Assembly (NCBI GenBank): GCA_019090315.1
Contig: JAHRWD010000032.1
Location: 1 to 64,000 of the forward strand
From: Pseudomonadales bacterium
GTDB taxonomy: Bacteria; Pseudomonadota; Gammaproteobacteria; Pseudomonadales; JAHRWD01
Length of the DNA stretch: 64,000 nucleotides
Direction of reading: 5' to 3'
A program made the position numbers and the translations under genes. The notes below the pieces were generated by a model. That model saw only the letters and a list, made by a program, of their open reading frames with translations. It made no database searches and was not told the DNA's origin. Below are positions 34,396 through 44,521 of this stretch, one piece after another. The stretch's first letter is position 1. Each line of letters opens with the position of its first letter.

Positions 34396-34559
34396 GGTTT
34401 ACGAACCTGTTCTTGCGCCATCACCTGTAAAATTCTGACATCTCCACTTCCTGTGTAACTATTTGCACCTAATTTCACCAAAATCAGCCCAAAGCGACAC
34501 CGAATCATTCACAGCTGATATATAATCTGGCCTTTTGTCAGAGCACTCTTTCCAACCCC

Positions 34560-35519
34560 ATGGAACTCATCCGCGGCCACTATAATATTCCCGAGAACCA
34601 GCGTGGCTGCGTTGCCACCATTGGAAATTTCGATGGCGTGCATTTGGGGCATCAGGCTGTAATTCGTCAGCTGCTGGAGAAATCAAAACAGCTACAACTG
34701 CCCTCGGTAGCAATGGTGTTTGAACCCCAACCGATGGAGTTTTTTTCCAGATCTACCCCGGCAGATATGGAACCAAGAATTGCACCGCCACGGATCAGCC
34801 GGTTCCGCGAGAAGCTCAGATTACTCGAAGCTCAAAATATCGATAAAGTGCTCTGCCTTCGTTTTGATCAAAACCTGAGTCAGCTAAATGGCCTGGACTT
34901 CATTCAGCATATTTTAGTGGATGGCCTTAACGTTAAGCATATGATTGTCGGTGATGATTTTCGATTTGGTCACAAGCGTAGCGGCGACTTTGAACTGATG
35001 CGGTCCGAAGGCCAAAAACATGGCTTTGGGATAACACCAACCGATACCTTTTTACTGGATGGCGAGCGCGTTAGCAGTACCCGCATTCGAGCAGCACTGG
35101 CCAATGCAGACTTTGCTCTGGCTGAAACCCTTCTCGGTCGACCTTTTACTATTTCAGGAAAAATTTGTCACGGGCAACAACTAGGCCGCACACTCGGAGT
35201 ACCCACTGCCAATATAGGTATGGCAGGGCTTCGCCCAACACTGGAGGGGGTCTATATTGTTAAACTCCAACACCAGGGGCGTTGGCTTCCCGGTGTCGCT
35301 AACATTGGCAACAGACCAACCGTTGCAGGAAAACATCCCCTGCTCGAGGTACACCTGTTTGATTTCAATGAAACACTGTACGGTGATTTCGTGACGGTTC
35401 AGTTCCAGCAAAAAATCCGGGATGAAGAGAAGTTTGATTCCTTGCCCGAGTTAAAGGCAGCGATGGAGAGTGACCTTGTGATTGGCCGGCAGTACTTTGC
35501 AGAGAATGCTGAACTCTAA
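34560..35519 (+). CDS. ribF: Bifunctional riboflavin kinase/FAD synthetase RibF
   Basis: Makes FMN and then FAD from riboflavin. The N-terminal nucleotidyltransferase domain has TIGNFDGVHLGHQAVI and GDDFRFGHKRSGDFELM; the segment SSTRIRAAL closes that domain. The C-terminal kinase domain has GRTLGVPTANIG and ANIGNRPTVAG, followed by LEVHLFDFNETLYGD. The 319 residues are the normal length. It heads the conserved ribF-ileS-lspA-fkpB-ispH series, in which murJ would usually be the upstream neighbour but is absent here. Confidence 0.96.
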   Translation: MELIRGHYNIPENQRGCVATIGNFDGVHLGHQAVIRQLLEKSKQLQLPSVAMVFEPQPMEFFSRSTPADMEPRIAPPRISRFREKLRLLEAQNIDKVLCLRFDQNLSQLNGLDFIQHILVDGLNVKHMIVGDDFRFGHKRSGDFELMRSEGQKHGFGITPTDTFLLDGERVSSTRIRAALANADFALAETLLGRPFTISGKICHGQQLGRTLGVPTANIGMAGLRPTLEGVYIVKLQHQGRWLPGVANIGNRPTVAGKHPLLEVHLFDFNETLYGDFVTVQFQQKIRDEEKFDSLPELKAAMESDLVIGRQYFAENAEL

Positions 35520-35608
35520 CCAATCCCAGCTAGCAACCAGTACACCCACATTTTTTAATCTAAACCGAACATCAATTTGACCGAAGTCAGAGACCATTTT
35601 CAAAAGCC

Positions 35609-38443
35609 ATGAGTGATTACAAAGCAACCCTGAATCTACCAAAAACCGCTTTCCCGATGAAAGCCAACCTGTCCCAGCGTGAGCCAAAATGGCTAGAGAG
35701 CTGGCAACAGCAAGATCTGTACGGAAAAATCAGGGAAAACAGCAAGGGCCGTAAAAAATTCATCCTGCATGATGGCCCTCCCTACGCCAACGGCGAGATT
35801 CATATCGGTCATGCGGTCAACAAAATCCTCAAGGACATCATCATCAAATCAAAAACCCTCAGCGGTTTTGATGCGCCCTATGTACCGGGCTGGGATTGCC
35901 ACGGCCTGCCTATCGAATTGAATGTCGAAAAGAAGATCGGCAAAGCCGGCGTAAAAGTCGAACCTGCCAAATTCCGAGAAGCCTGCCGTACCTACGCGCA
36001 AAAGCAGGTAGATGGCCAACGTAAAGACTTTATTCGGCTTGGTATTCTGGGCGAGTGGGATAACCCCTACCAAACCATGAGCTTTGATTTTGAAGCCAAC
36101 GTGGTTCGATCTCTCGGTAACATCGTCGAAAAAGGTCACTTGCATCAGGGCTCAAAACCAGTGCACTGGTGTATCGATTGTGGTTCGGCGTTGGCGGAAG
36201 CTGAAGTCGAATACGAAGATAAGGTCTCTCCGGCAATTGACGTGCGTTTTCCGGTCGCCAACATCAGCGAGTTTTTGGCGCCATTTGGATTAAAGGAAAC
36301 CGATATTCAGGGCTCACTGTCGGTACTGATCTGGACGACTACACCCTGGACTTTACCCGCCAACCAGGCGGTTTGTTTGAATCCGGAGCTGGATTATCAG
36401 CTCATTACTGTCACTACCGAACAAGGGCCGGAAACGATCCTTATCGCCGCTGCGCTGGCGGAGTCACTATTCGAGCGCTCGGGTATTGAACAATCTAACG
36501 TACTGGGCAGTTGCAAAGGCCAAGCGCTAGAGCATCAACTCTTACAACACCCATTCTATTCACGTCAGGTGCCTGTCATTCTTGGCGATCACGTCACTAT
36601 CGAAGCGGGTACTGGAGCAGTACATACCGCACCGGGACACGGTCTGGACGATTATATCGTCGGCAATCGTTACGGGCTTGAGGTCTATAACCCGGTTGGT
36701 GAAAACGGTGTATTTTTACCCGGAACCGAATTTTTTGAAGGCCTGCGGGTATTCAAAGGCAACGATGCGGTAATCGAAAAAATGACGGAAACAGGCAGCC
36801 TGTTCCATCACGAAAATTATTCCCACAGCTACCCGCACTGCTGGCGCCACAAGTCCCCAATTATTTTCCGCGCCACCGCCCAATGGTTTATCAGCATGAG
36901 CCAGAACGGACTACTGGATCAGGCACTGGAGCAGGTCAATCAGGTGGAATGGCTACCGGACTGGGGCAAAGCACGAATCGAATCGATGCTAACCAGCCGT
37001 CCCGACTGGTGTATCTCCCGACAACGTTCATGGGGCGTGCCGATCACGCTATTCCTGCACAAACAGACCGGTGAGCTGCATCCCCAGACCAGCGAGCTAA
37101 TCGAACAGGTTGCGCAAAAAATTGAACAGCAAGGTATTGAAGCCTGGTTTGCGTTAGAGCCTCAGGAGCTATTGGGCGACCAGGCCGAGGACTACAACAA
37201 AGTTACCGACACACTGGATGTCTGGTTTGATTCCGGCGTGACCCACGCTGCGGTACTGAACCAGCGCGACCAGCTTACTTTCCCCGCAGATCTGTATCTT
37301 GAGGGTTCTGACCAACATCGAGGCTGGTTCCAGTCATCGTTGCTGACCAGCGTCGCTATCAACAATGTCGCACCCTACAAAACTGCTTTAACCCATGGAT
37401 TTACCGTGGATGCCAAGGGTCACAAAATGTCGAAGTCCCTCGGCAATGTGATGTCACCGCAAAAAGTTGTGAACCGATTGGGCGCGGATGCGCTGCGTTT
37501 GTGGGTCGCCGCTACGGATTACCGGGGCGAGATGTCGGTATCCGATGAAATTTTGGATCGCACATCCGATTCCTACCGTCGCATCCGAAATACATGCCGA
37601 TTCTTGCTCTCCAACCTGAACGGTTTTGATCCGGTAGAGAACGGCGTTGCTCCCGAAGATATGATTGCGCTGGATCGCTGGGCGGTTGATCGTACGCTGC
37701 AGCTTCAAGATGAAATTCTGGAGGCCTACGAGTTATATAATTTCCATCAGATCTACCAGAAAATTCACAACTTCTGCGTCAATGATCTCGGTGGCTTCTA
37801 TCTCGATATTATTAAAGATCGCCAGTACACCAGCGCTGAAGACGGCCTACCAAGGCGTTCAGCACAGACCGCATTGCATCACATCATTGAAGCAATGGTG
37901 CGCTGGTTAGCGCCGATTATCTCCTTCACCGCCGACGAGCTCTGGCAACATATCCCCGGCTCCCGGGTTGATTCGGTTCAGCTCGATCAGTGGTACACCG
38001 GCCTGTTTGCGCTGGATGCCAAATCGGATCTCAATCAGGAATTTTGGGAAACCCTGTATCAGGTTAAAACCGCGGTAAACCGTGAACTTGAAGTACAAAG
38101 AACCGAAGGGGTGATTGGTTCACCGCTGAGTGCTGAAGTACGCTTATATTGCGAACCCGCACTAAAAGCCCAATTGGATAAACTTGGAGATGAGCTGCGT
38201 TTTGTGCTGATCACATCCGCTGCGACAGTGGTTGAACTGGAACAGGCCGATGTATCAAATTCCAGCATTCGCGATACGCAAATCGAGTGCTTCAAGCTCG
38301 AAGTATTGCCATCTAACGAAACCAAATGCGAGCGTTGCTGGCATCACCGTGAAGATGTGGGCAGCCATAGCGAGCATCCGGATATCTGCTCCCGCTGTGT
38401 TGAAAACATTGAAGGTGACGGGGAAACCCGTTCGTTTGCTTAA
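35609..38443 (+). CDS. ileS: Isoleucyl-tRNA synthetase
   Basis: A class I synthetase of 944 residues. The HIGH motif is [11 protein letters not shown] near residue 60, and KMSKS is in [10 protein letters not shown] near residue 610. The editing domain (CP1) shows [14 protein letters not shown] and the long middle region. The C-terminal zinc finger is intact: [12 protein letters not shown]...[10 protein letters not shown]. It lies 89 bp after ribF and 20 bp before lspA. Confidence 0.98.
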   Translation: MSDYKATLNLPKTAFPMKANLSQREPKWLESWQQQDLYGKIRENSKGRKKFILHDGPPYANGEIHIGHAVNKILKDIIIKSKTLSGFDAPYVPGWDCHGLPIELNVEKKIGKAGVKVEPAKFREACRTYAQKQVDGQRKDFIRLGILGEWDNPYQTMSFDFEANVVRSLGNIVEKGHLHQGSKPVHWCIDCGSALAEAEVEYEDKVSPAIDVRFPVANISEFLAPFGLKETDIQGSLSVLIWTTTPWTLPANQAVCLNPELDYQLITVTTEQGPETILIAAALAESLFERSGIEQSNVLGSCKGQALEHQLLQHPFYSRQVPVILGDHVTIEAGTGAVHTAPGHGLDDYIVGNRYGLEVYNPVGENGVFLPGTEFFEGLRVFKGNDAVIEKMTETGSLFHHENYSHSYPHCWRHKSPIIFRATAQWFISMSQNGLLDQALEQVNQVEWLPDWGKARIESMLTSRPDWCISRQRSWGVPITLFLHKQTGELHPQTSELIEQVAQKIEQQGIEAWFALEPQELLGDQAEDYNKVTDTLDVWFDSGVTHAAVLNQRDQLTFPADLYLEGSDQHRGWFQSSLLTSVAINNVAPYKTALTHGFTVDAKGHKMSKSLGNVMSPQKVVNRLGADALRLWVAATDYRGEMSVSDEILDRTSDSYRRIRNTCRFLLSNLNGFDPVENGVAPEDMIALDRWAVDRTLQLQDEILEAYELYNFHQIYQKIHNFCVNDLGGFYLDIIKDRQYTSAEDGLPRRSAQTALHHIIEAMVRWLAPIISFTADELWQHIPGSRVDSVQLDQWYTGLFALDAKSDLNQEFWETLYQVKTAVNRELEVQRTEGVIGSPLSAEVRLYCEPALKAQLDKLGDELRFVLITSAATVVELEQADVSNSSIRDTQIECFKLEVLPSNETKCERCWHHREDVGSHSEHPDICSRCVENIEGDGETRSFA

Positions 38444-38463
38444 CCGCCATTAACTGATCACTG

Positions 38464-38970
38464 ATGACTAGCACCAAATTGAACAACTCAAAACGATCCC
38501 TGGTGGCCTGGTACGGGCTATCCATTTTTGTGATTGTCGCGGATCAGGTTACCAAACATCTGATTATGAACCGCTTCGATCTATATGATCGAGTGATGGT
38601 TTTACCCTTCTTTGATCTCGTCAGGGCGCATAATTCCGGCGCGGCATTCAGCTTTTTAAGCGATGCGGGCGGTTGGCAACGGATCTTTTTTGTCAGTATT
38701 TCATCGGTGGTCAGCCTGGTATTAGCCGTCTGGATATACCGCCTTGAAAGCCGTCAAAAAATCCAAGCACTTGGTTTATCACTGGTTTTAGGTGGCGCAC
38801 TCGGCAATCTATACGACCGTGTAGCCTATGGCTATGTGGTTGATTTCCTTCTTTTTTATTACGTTCAATACAGCTTTCCGGCATTTAACGTAGCGGACTC
38901 CGCCATTACGGTTGGCGCATTTTTTCTAATTGTCGATATGATCAAAAACCCCCAGGCAGGTAAATCATGA
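38464..38970 (+). CDS. lspA: Lipoprotein signal peptidase LspA
   Basis: The inner-membrane aspartyl protease that removes signal peptides from prolipoproteins. The 168-residue protein has four helices and the catalytic Asp pair in NLYDRVAYGYVVDFL and FNVADSAITVG. VRAHNSGAAFSFL is another conserved block. It overlaps the fkpB start by 4 bp (ATGA), so translation is coupled. Confidence 0.97.
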   Translation: MTSTKLNNSKRSLVAWYGLSIFVIVADQVTKHLIMNRFDLYDRVMVLPFFDLVRAHNSGAAFSFLSDAGGWQRIFFVSISSVVSLVLAVWIYRLESRQKIQALGLSLVLGGALGNLYDRVAYGYVVDFLLFYYVQYSFPAFNVADSAITVGAFFLIVDMIKNPQAGKS

Positions 38971-39416
38971 GTGAGCAGACAGTAAACAGGGGAACCAAGG
39001 TCGCGATCAATTTTTCCCTGACGATGGAAGATGGCCAGCTGGTCGACTCCAATTTTGATAAGAAAGCTGCAGAGCTGATTATTGGTGAATGCACCATGCC
39101 CGATGGTTTTGAAGAGCAGCTAATCGGGCTGATCGTTGGGCAGGAAATCGAAGTGATGGTGCCCTGCGAAAAAGCCTTTGGCGAATCCCGTGATGCTAAT
39201 ATCCGTGAGTTCAACCGAGATCAGTTCGACAAAGGCATAGGCCTTGAAGTTGGCCTGATGATCTCCTTTGCAGATGCTGCCAACAGCGAACTGCCCGGTG
39301 TCATTCTCAACATGGAAGGGGATACCGTCACGGTGGATTTTAACCATCCGCTAGCGGGCCAGAATCTGATGTTTAAAGCGCGGGTCGATAAAATCACCCA
39401 GCCGAGGCCGGAATAA
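38967..39416 (+). CDS. fkpB: FKBP-type peptidyl-prolyl isomerase (SlpA/FkpB-like)
   Basis: A 149-residue cytoplasmic prolyl isomerase and chaperone of the SlyD-like FKBP group. It opens with the beta strand [19 protein letters not shown], and the flap domain lies between [14 protein letters not shown] and FNRDQF. The neighbour order lspA-fkpB-ispH is the usual one. Confidence 0.94.
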   Translation: MSEQTVNRGTKVAINFSLTMEDGQLVDSNFDKKAAELIIGECTMPDGFEEQLIGLIVGQEIEVMVPCEKAFGESRDANIREFNRDQFDKGIGLEVGLMISFADAANSELPGVILNMEGDTVTVDFNHPLAGQNLMFKARVDKITQPRPE

Positions 39417-39420
39417 CCCT

Positions 39421-40386
39421 GTGAGTAAATTTGAGATCCAACTCGCCAACCCACGCGGTTTCTGCGCCGGAGTAGATCGGGCGATTGATATCGTTAATCG
39501 TGCGCTGGATATCTTTGGCGCACCGATCTACGTACGTCACGAAGTGGTTCACAATCGTTTTGTAGTTGACAGGCTGCGGGAGCGCGGCGCTCGTTTTATT
39601 GATGAGTTACATGAGGTTCCGGAAGAAAGCATCGTTATATTTAGCGCCCACGGTGTTTCAAATGCTGTTCGTGATGAAGCTGAATCGCGAAATCTCAAAA
39701 TATTCGATGCTACCTGCCCGCTGGTCACCAAAGTTCACCTTGAAGTAGTGAATTTCAGTAAATCCGGAACTGAATGTATTTTGATTGGGCACGAGGGGCA
39801 CCCGGAAGTTGAGGGCACCATGGGGCAGTTCGACTATTCAGCCGGAGGCACCATTCACCTGGTTGAAGATGAAGAGGATGTTGCGAAGCTGGAGGTTGCT
39901 CGACCAGACGCACTGGCCTACGTCACCCAAACCACCCTGTCTGTCGATGATAGTCAGAGAGTGATTGATGCGCTGCGCAAAAAATTCCCACAGATCAAAG
40001 GCCCAAGAAAAGACGACATCTGTTTTGCCACCCAAAACCGGCAGGACGCGGTAAAGGGTATGGCGCGGGAATGTGATCTACTGCTGGTGGTAGGCTCAAC
40101 CAACAGCTCCAACTCCAACCGTTTACGTGAACTATCCGAACGGATGGGAACGCCGGCCTACTTGATTGACAGCGCGGATGAGATTCAGCCTGACTGGCTA
40201 AAGGATGTCAGCAACGTTGGCGTAACTGCTGGGGCATCTGCTCCGGAGGTATTGGTCCAGCAGGTCATTGATCGGCTTAAGCAAGAGGGTGGCACTGAAC
40301 CTCAGGAACTTGATGGTATTAAAGAGACGATAGTTTTTGCGATGCCTAAAGAGCTGAAATTTAAGGCAGTTAAGCATTTGCAATGA
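39421..40386 (+). CDS. ispH: 4-hydroxy-3-methylbut-2-enyl diphosphate reductase IspH
   Basis: The last enzyme of the MEP isoprenoid pathway, an iron-sulfur protein of 321 residues. The N-terminal [17 protein letters not shown] carries the first cluster Cys; the other ligands are in [11 protein letters not shown] and [25 protein letters not shown]-like sequence ([15 protein letters not shown]) supplies substrate-binding His and Glu residues. Translation begins with GTG, 4 bp after the fkpB stop. Its last 17 bp overlap the end of a convergent small gene. Confidence 0.97.
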   Translation: MSKFEIQLANPRGFCAGVDRAIDIVNRALDIFGAPIYVRHEVVHNRFVVDRLRERGARFIDELHEVPEESIVIFSAHGVSNAVRDEAESRNLKIFDATCPLVTKVHLEVVNFSKSGTECILIGHEGHPEVEGTMGQFDYSAGGTIHLVEDEEDVAKLEVARPDALAYVTQTTLSVDDSQRVIDALRKKFPQIKGPRKDDICFATQNRQDAVKGMARECDLLLVVGSTNSSNSNRLRELSERMGTPAYLIDSADEIQPDWLKDVSNVGVTAGASAPEVLVQQVIDRLKQEGGTEPQELDGIKETIVFAMPKELKFKAVKHLQ

Positions 40387-40723
40387 TCTGAGAAATATAA
40401 AAGTTAGAGCCAAAGAACACGCCAACAATGAACAAAATGAAACACACCTGAGACATGCTAAGACTACTAGCCATATTAAAACTCATAAGCTCTTTTACCC
40501 TTCTTGGATAATACTCTTTCACAGATACAAATAAGCAAAAAAAGAAGCTATGAAAGTGCATCATTGTAAATGTCCAATAAACCACGCGATCATCGATTTT
40601 GGTTACAGCGTAAATTCCTTTAACTCTCCCATAGACGAAAACAGTCCCGCTAGAATAACCCCATATCCCAAGCGCTAGAGCAATAAAACCAAACAGGAGC
40701 CAACCAATTTTAATTTTATGCAC
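40370..40723 (-). CDS. Small membrane protein of unknown function
   Basis: A 117-residue protein that I do not recognise. It has an N-terminal hydrophobic helix ([19 protein letters not shown]), a second near the middle ([17 protein letters not shown]) and a third at the C-terminus ([22 protein letters not shown]). The sequence looks AT-rich relative to the ispH and nadE genes around it, which may reflect later acquisition or weak constraint. Its end overlaps ispH by 17 bp in convergent orientation. Confidence 0.6.
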   Translation of the reverse strand: MHKIKIGWLLFGFIALALGIWGYSSGTVFVYGRVKGIYAVTKIDDRVVYWTFTMMHFHSFFFCLFVSVKEYYPRRVKELMSFNMASSLSMSQVCFILFIVGVFFGSNFYISQIIANA

Positions 40724-40764
40724 ACCAGACCTCTAGGTGCTTAACAGCCAACTAACCCGAAAAA

Positions 40765-42435
40765 TCACTTATCCGCAATCGCCCAACCGGATGTAGTTGG
40801 ATAACGTCGATCCCGACCAAACCCCCGTGGCGTAATTCGCGCACCCATTGGGGCCTGGCGGCGTTTGTATTCGTTCAGGTCTACTAGCCGCACCACACGG
40901 TAAACCGTCTCTTTATCGAAACCCTCAGCTACAATCGCATCGGCGCTGTAATCATGCTCAATATAGAGCTCCAGCATCCGATCCAGCTCATCGTAATCTG
41001 GCAACGAATCGGTATCTTTCTGATCCGGCGCTAATTCCGCTGAGGGTGGCCGCTCGATCACCCGCACGGGGATTGCTGGTGAAATCGTATTGCGGTACCG
41101 CGATAGCTCGAAAACCAGGGTTTTGTATGTGTCTTTAAGTACACCGTAGCCGCCGACCATATCGCCGTACAGGGTTGCATAACCCACCGCCATCTCACTT
41201 TTATTACCGGTGGTTAACACCATCAGGCGTTTCTTGTTCGAAATCGCCATCATGATCACACCCCTGCAGCGGGCCTGCAGGTTTTCCTCTGTGGTATCCC
41301 GCTCTGTGCCAGAAAATTCATCTTCCAGCGCAGCCATATAGGTGTTGTAGATCGGCTCGATCGGGATCACTGAGTATTTTATGCCGAGTATTTCAGCCTG
41401 CTCGGCGGCATCATCAAGGCTCATTTGCGAAGTGTATTTAAACGGCATCATCACTGCATGCACCCGATCTTTACCCAGCGCATCCACTGCAATGGCTACA
41501 GTAAGGCCGGAATCGATACCGCCGGACAAGCCCAGCGCGATACCGGGAAAACCGTTTTTATTGACGTAATCACGCACACCCAGCACCAGCGCCTGATAGG
41601 CCGCTGCATGTTCTGATAGGTCCGCTGTAGTTTCACCGGGTTTGACTCGGCAGCTTATAGTATTGGCTTCTGCCGACCTGGTGACTTCGACTTCCGCAAA
41701 GTACAGCCCCTCTTCAAACAGTGGTGCAGAGGTACGTAGGGTGCCATCGCTATCCACCGCCATGCTGCCGCCATCAAAGATCAGCTCATCCTGGCCACCA
41801 ATCTGGTTGCTGTAAATAATCGGCATATTCGACTGCAAAGCACGCTCGGAAAGCAGCTGTTTACGCTCCGCTGCCTTGCCGACGTGGAAGGGCGATGCGT
41901 TCAGGTTAAGCATCAATTTTGCACCCTGATCTGCAGCCTGCTGGGTTGGCCCCGCTTCCCAGATATCTTCGCAAATCGTCAGCGCTACCGGTAACCCATT
42001 GATATCAAATACACAGGCCTCAGTGCCCGCATCAAAGTAACGCTTTTCATCAAACACCTGATAATTGGGCAGGCATTGTTTGGCGTATTCGGCGATCAGC
42101 TCGCCCTGATGGATAACCCCGGCCATGTTGTAGATATGTTCGCCCTGTACCGATGGATAACCGAGCACGATATAGAGGTCACGAACCGCGGCAGTTTCTT
42201 TACTGAACTGTCGAATTCGATTCAGCCCATCACTAATACGAAGTTCCATGCTTGGTCGCAGCAACAGATCTTCCGGCGGATATGCGCTCAACATCAGCTC
42301 CGAGAACAGGATGATATCGGCATTTAGCTCGGCTGCTGCCTTTAGCGACTGGTCTATTACCAACTGGGTATTGGCCTGAATATCCCCAACCAATGGGTTG
42401 AGTTGCGCCATCACGACATTAAGAGAGTGGATCAT
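40765..42435 (-). CDS. nadE: Glutamine-dependent NAD+ synthetase
   Basis: The last step of NAD synthesis, turning nicotinic acid adenine dinucleotide into NAD with ammonia from glutamine. It has 556 residues: an N-terminal nitrilase-type glutaminase (residues 1-260, with ALTICEDIWE holding the catalytic Cys) and a C-terminal ATP-pyrophosphatase domain with LGLSGGIDSGLTVAIA. The KSEMAVGYATLYGDMVGGY segment and RPPSAELAPDQKD are typical. The downstream neighbour on the same strand is the small unknown membrane protein. Confidence 0.96.
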   Translation of the reverse strand: MIHSLNVVMAQLNPLVGDIQANTQLVIDQSLKAAAELNADIILFSELMLSAYPPEDLLLRPSMELRISDGLNRIRQFSKETAAVRDLYIVLGYPSVQGEHIYNMAGVIHQGELIAEYAKQCLPNYQVFDEKRYFDAGTEACVFDINGLPVALTICEDIWEAGPTQQAADQGAKLMLNLNASPFHVGKAAERKQLLSERALQSNMPIIYSNQIGGQDELIFDGGSMAVDSDGTLRTSAPLFEEGLYFAEVEVTRSAEANTISCRVKPGETTADLSEHAAAYQALVLGVRDYVNKNGFPGIALGLSGGIDSGLTVAIAVDALGKDRVHAVMMPFKYTSQMSLDDAAEQAEILGIKYSVIPIEPIYNTYMAALEDEFSGTERDTTEENLQARCRGVIMMAISNKKRLMVLTTGNKSEMAVGYATLYGDMVGGYGVLKDTYKTLVFELSRYRNTISPAIPVRVIERPPSAELAPDQKDTDSLPDYDELDRMLELYIEHDYSADAIVAEGFDKETVYRVVRLVDLNEYKRRQAPMGARITPRGFGRDRRYPTTSGWAIADK

Positions 42436-42606
42436 GGTATCTATTTACTGATCTGTTTTTGGAAAGTGGGCGCTATTTTCGTCAAAAATGGCTCGAGAAT
42501 CAAAACAGATCGTAGCTCGATCAATTCTTGGGTTAAACTTTCGGGTCATATGAGGATGATTTCCTCAGAATATCTGTAATCGACGTCAATCAATATAGGA
42601 CCAACA

Positions 42607-42852
42607 ATGCTGCTACGTATTCTGTTTTTGATCGCTATCGTGGGTCTTGTGCTGTTTCTACTAAAACGGGGTAAAGGTGCTCCAGACTCACCATCGACAC
42701 AGTCGCCAATACAAAAAAAAGCAGCTGATTCAGATGCGGAGCTGATAGTGCCCTGTGAGCAGTGTGGACTCCACCTGCCAAAATCTGAAGCAATCCAGGA
42801 GGGCAAGGTATTCTTCTGCTCGGAACAACATCAACAATTATCCAACAAGTAA
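42607..42852 (+). CDS. PP0621-family small zinc-binding membrane protein
   Basis: An 81-residue protein with one N-terminal membrane helix (LLRILFLIAIVGLVLFLLKRG) and a C-terminal CEQCGLHLPKSEAI...VFFCSEQH motif, in which three Cys and a His likely bind zinc. In Pseudomonas this small protein is commonly encoded upstream of pilS, as here. Its function is unknown. Confidence 0.82.
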   Translation: MLLRILFLIAIVGLVLFLLKRGKGAPDSPSTQSPIQKKAADSDAELIVPCEQCGLHLPKSEAIQEGKVFFCSEQHQQLSNK

Positions 42853-42856
42853 ATCA

Positions 42857-44518
42857 GTGCGCACCGAAAAACCCCACATAAACGAGGCTGCAGGTCCACC
42901 TGACCCGGTTCCATTCCAGTCCCCGATACTGGATACCCGCACCGCCACGCTGTTCAAGGTATACAGCTACTATCGTGTCATCAGTGCCATCAGCCTGCTT
43001 CTGTTAGGCTTCGGGGTGGATGAAAACACACCTGTTGGCGGACTCTATCCAAACCTTTACCTCTATTGTGCCACTATTTATCTGGGCATTACCTTGATCA
43101 CCAGTTTTCCAATCTTTACCGGTGGCGGTAGATTGCAGCTGGGCTGGCTATATTCTGTAGTGCTTGTCGATATCATCGCAATCGCCATCATGATGCTCGC
43201 CAGCGATGGCATCACCAGTGGCCTGGGTATTTTGCTGATTGTAAACCTGGCGGCTGGCAATATTCTAATCCCCGGAGCAACCGGGCTATTATTTCCAGCC
43301 GCAGCTTCGATCCTGGTGCTTGGTAACGAGGCCTATCTCTCGCTGTCGAATAACGATGAGCAACGCCTCTACTTTCAGGCCGGCTTGCACGGCGTTATTT
43401 ACTTTACTGTATCACTGTCGACCCAGTATCTGGCACGCAGACTTCGCTCCAGCGCCCAATTGACCGATCAACAGGCAAAGGAGCTGAATGAACTACAACA
43501 GTTAAATGAGCTTATTATTCAACGGATGTTGACAGGTATTATGGTGCTGGATGGGGATGACCATATCAGAATGATGAATCGTTCCGCACGTAACTTGATC
43601 TATTCCGATGGACTGGATGAAACCGATCCTGAACTCAATACCCCGGAACCAATACCCGAACTCTCGGAGAGGCTCATTCGCTGGCGCGACCAACCCGACA
43701 CCCGGCCTGAGCTGTTTAAGGCAGGCGGGGCAGGACCGGAGATTCAGGTTAACTTTACAACCCTTGGCCATCTCAATAATGATGAGACACTGGTATTTCT
43801 TGAGGATCATTCACAGATCGCACAACGAGCCCAGCATTTGAAACTGGCATCGTTAGGAAACCTGACCGCCAGTATCGCCCATGAGATCAGAAACCCTCTT
43901 GGAGCGATTAGCCATGCCGCACAGTTACTCTATGAATCACCTGATCTATCCGATGCGGATCAAAAACTGGTCAACATAGCGCAAACCCATAGCGTGCGCG
44001 CAAATGATATTATTGAAAACATATTGCAGCTTTCCCGCGGCAAACCATCAGAGCCAGAGCCGATTGAACTGGTATCGTGGCTGGCAGGGTTTATCAGTCG
44101 ATATAGAGAAACCCAGCCCGATGCCGAGATCACTTTTGGTAACGAAGAGCCGGACTGTATTGTGCGCTTTGACCGAGGGCAGCTAATGCAAGTGCTGACC
44201 AACCTGTTTGACAACGGACTTCGCTACAGCAAACAGCACACTGGCCTATCCACGCTCAAGGTTATTATAGGCAACTATACTGAGCAGGAACGGCCCTACC
44301 TTCTGGTGCAAGATCAGGGATCGGGCGTTAGCCCGGATCATCGGGAAAACCTGTTCGAGCCGTTTTATACTACGGAAAGAAGCGGTACCGGGCTTGGCCT
44401 GTATATCTCCCGGGAGTTAGCCCAGGCCAACCAGGCGCAGCTAGACCTGATTGATTCAGACTCAGGCGGAGCCTGTTTTAAACTGACCTTTAGTCATCCT
44501 CAACGGATAACCCACTAA
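42857..44518 (+). CDS. pilS: Two-component sensor histidine kinase PilS
   Basis: The membrane sensor paired with PilR in type IV pilus control. Roughly 553 residues: an N-terminal six-helix region, a PAS-like middle (ELNELIIQRMLTGIMVLDGDDHI), then the H-box SIAHEIRNPLGAISHAAQL, N-box VLTNLFDNGLRYS, and G-box motifs DQGSGV and GTGLGLYISRELA. The track ORF starts inside the preceding gene; GTG at 42857 lies 5 bp after that stop and is the most sensible start. pilR follows with a 3-bp gap. Confidence 0.92.
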   Translation: MRTEKPHINEAAGPPDPVPFQSPILDTRTATLFKVYSYYRVISAISLLLLGFGVDENTPVGGLYPNLYLYCATIYLGITLITSFPIFTGGGRLQLGWLYSVVLVDIIAIAIMMLASDGITSGLGILLIVNLAAGNILIPGATGLLFPAAASILVLGNEAYLSLSNNDEQRLYFQAGLHGVIYFTVSLSTQYLARRLRSSAQLTDQQAKELNELQQLNELIIQRMLTGIMVLDGDDHIRMMNRSARNLIYSDGLDETDPELNTPEPIPELSERLIRWRDQPDTRPELFKAGGAGPEIQVNFTTLGHLNNDETLVFLEDHSQIAQRAQHLKLASLGNLTASIAHEIRNPLGAISHAAQLLYESPDLSDADQKLVNIAQTHSVRANDIIENILQLSRGKPSEPEPIELVSWLAGFISRYRETQPDAEITFGNEEPDCIVRFDRGQLMQVLTNLFDNGLRYSKQHTGLSTLKVIIGNYTEQERPYLLVQDQGSGVSPDHRENLFEPFYTTERSGTGLGLYISRELAQANQAQLDLIDSDSGGACFKLTFSHPQRITH

Positions 44519-44521
44519 ATT

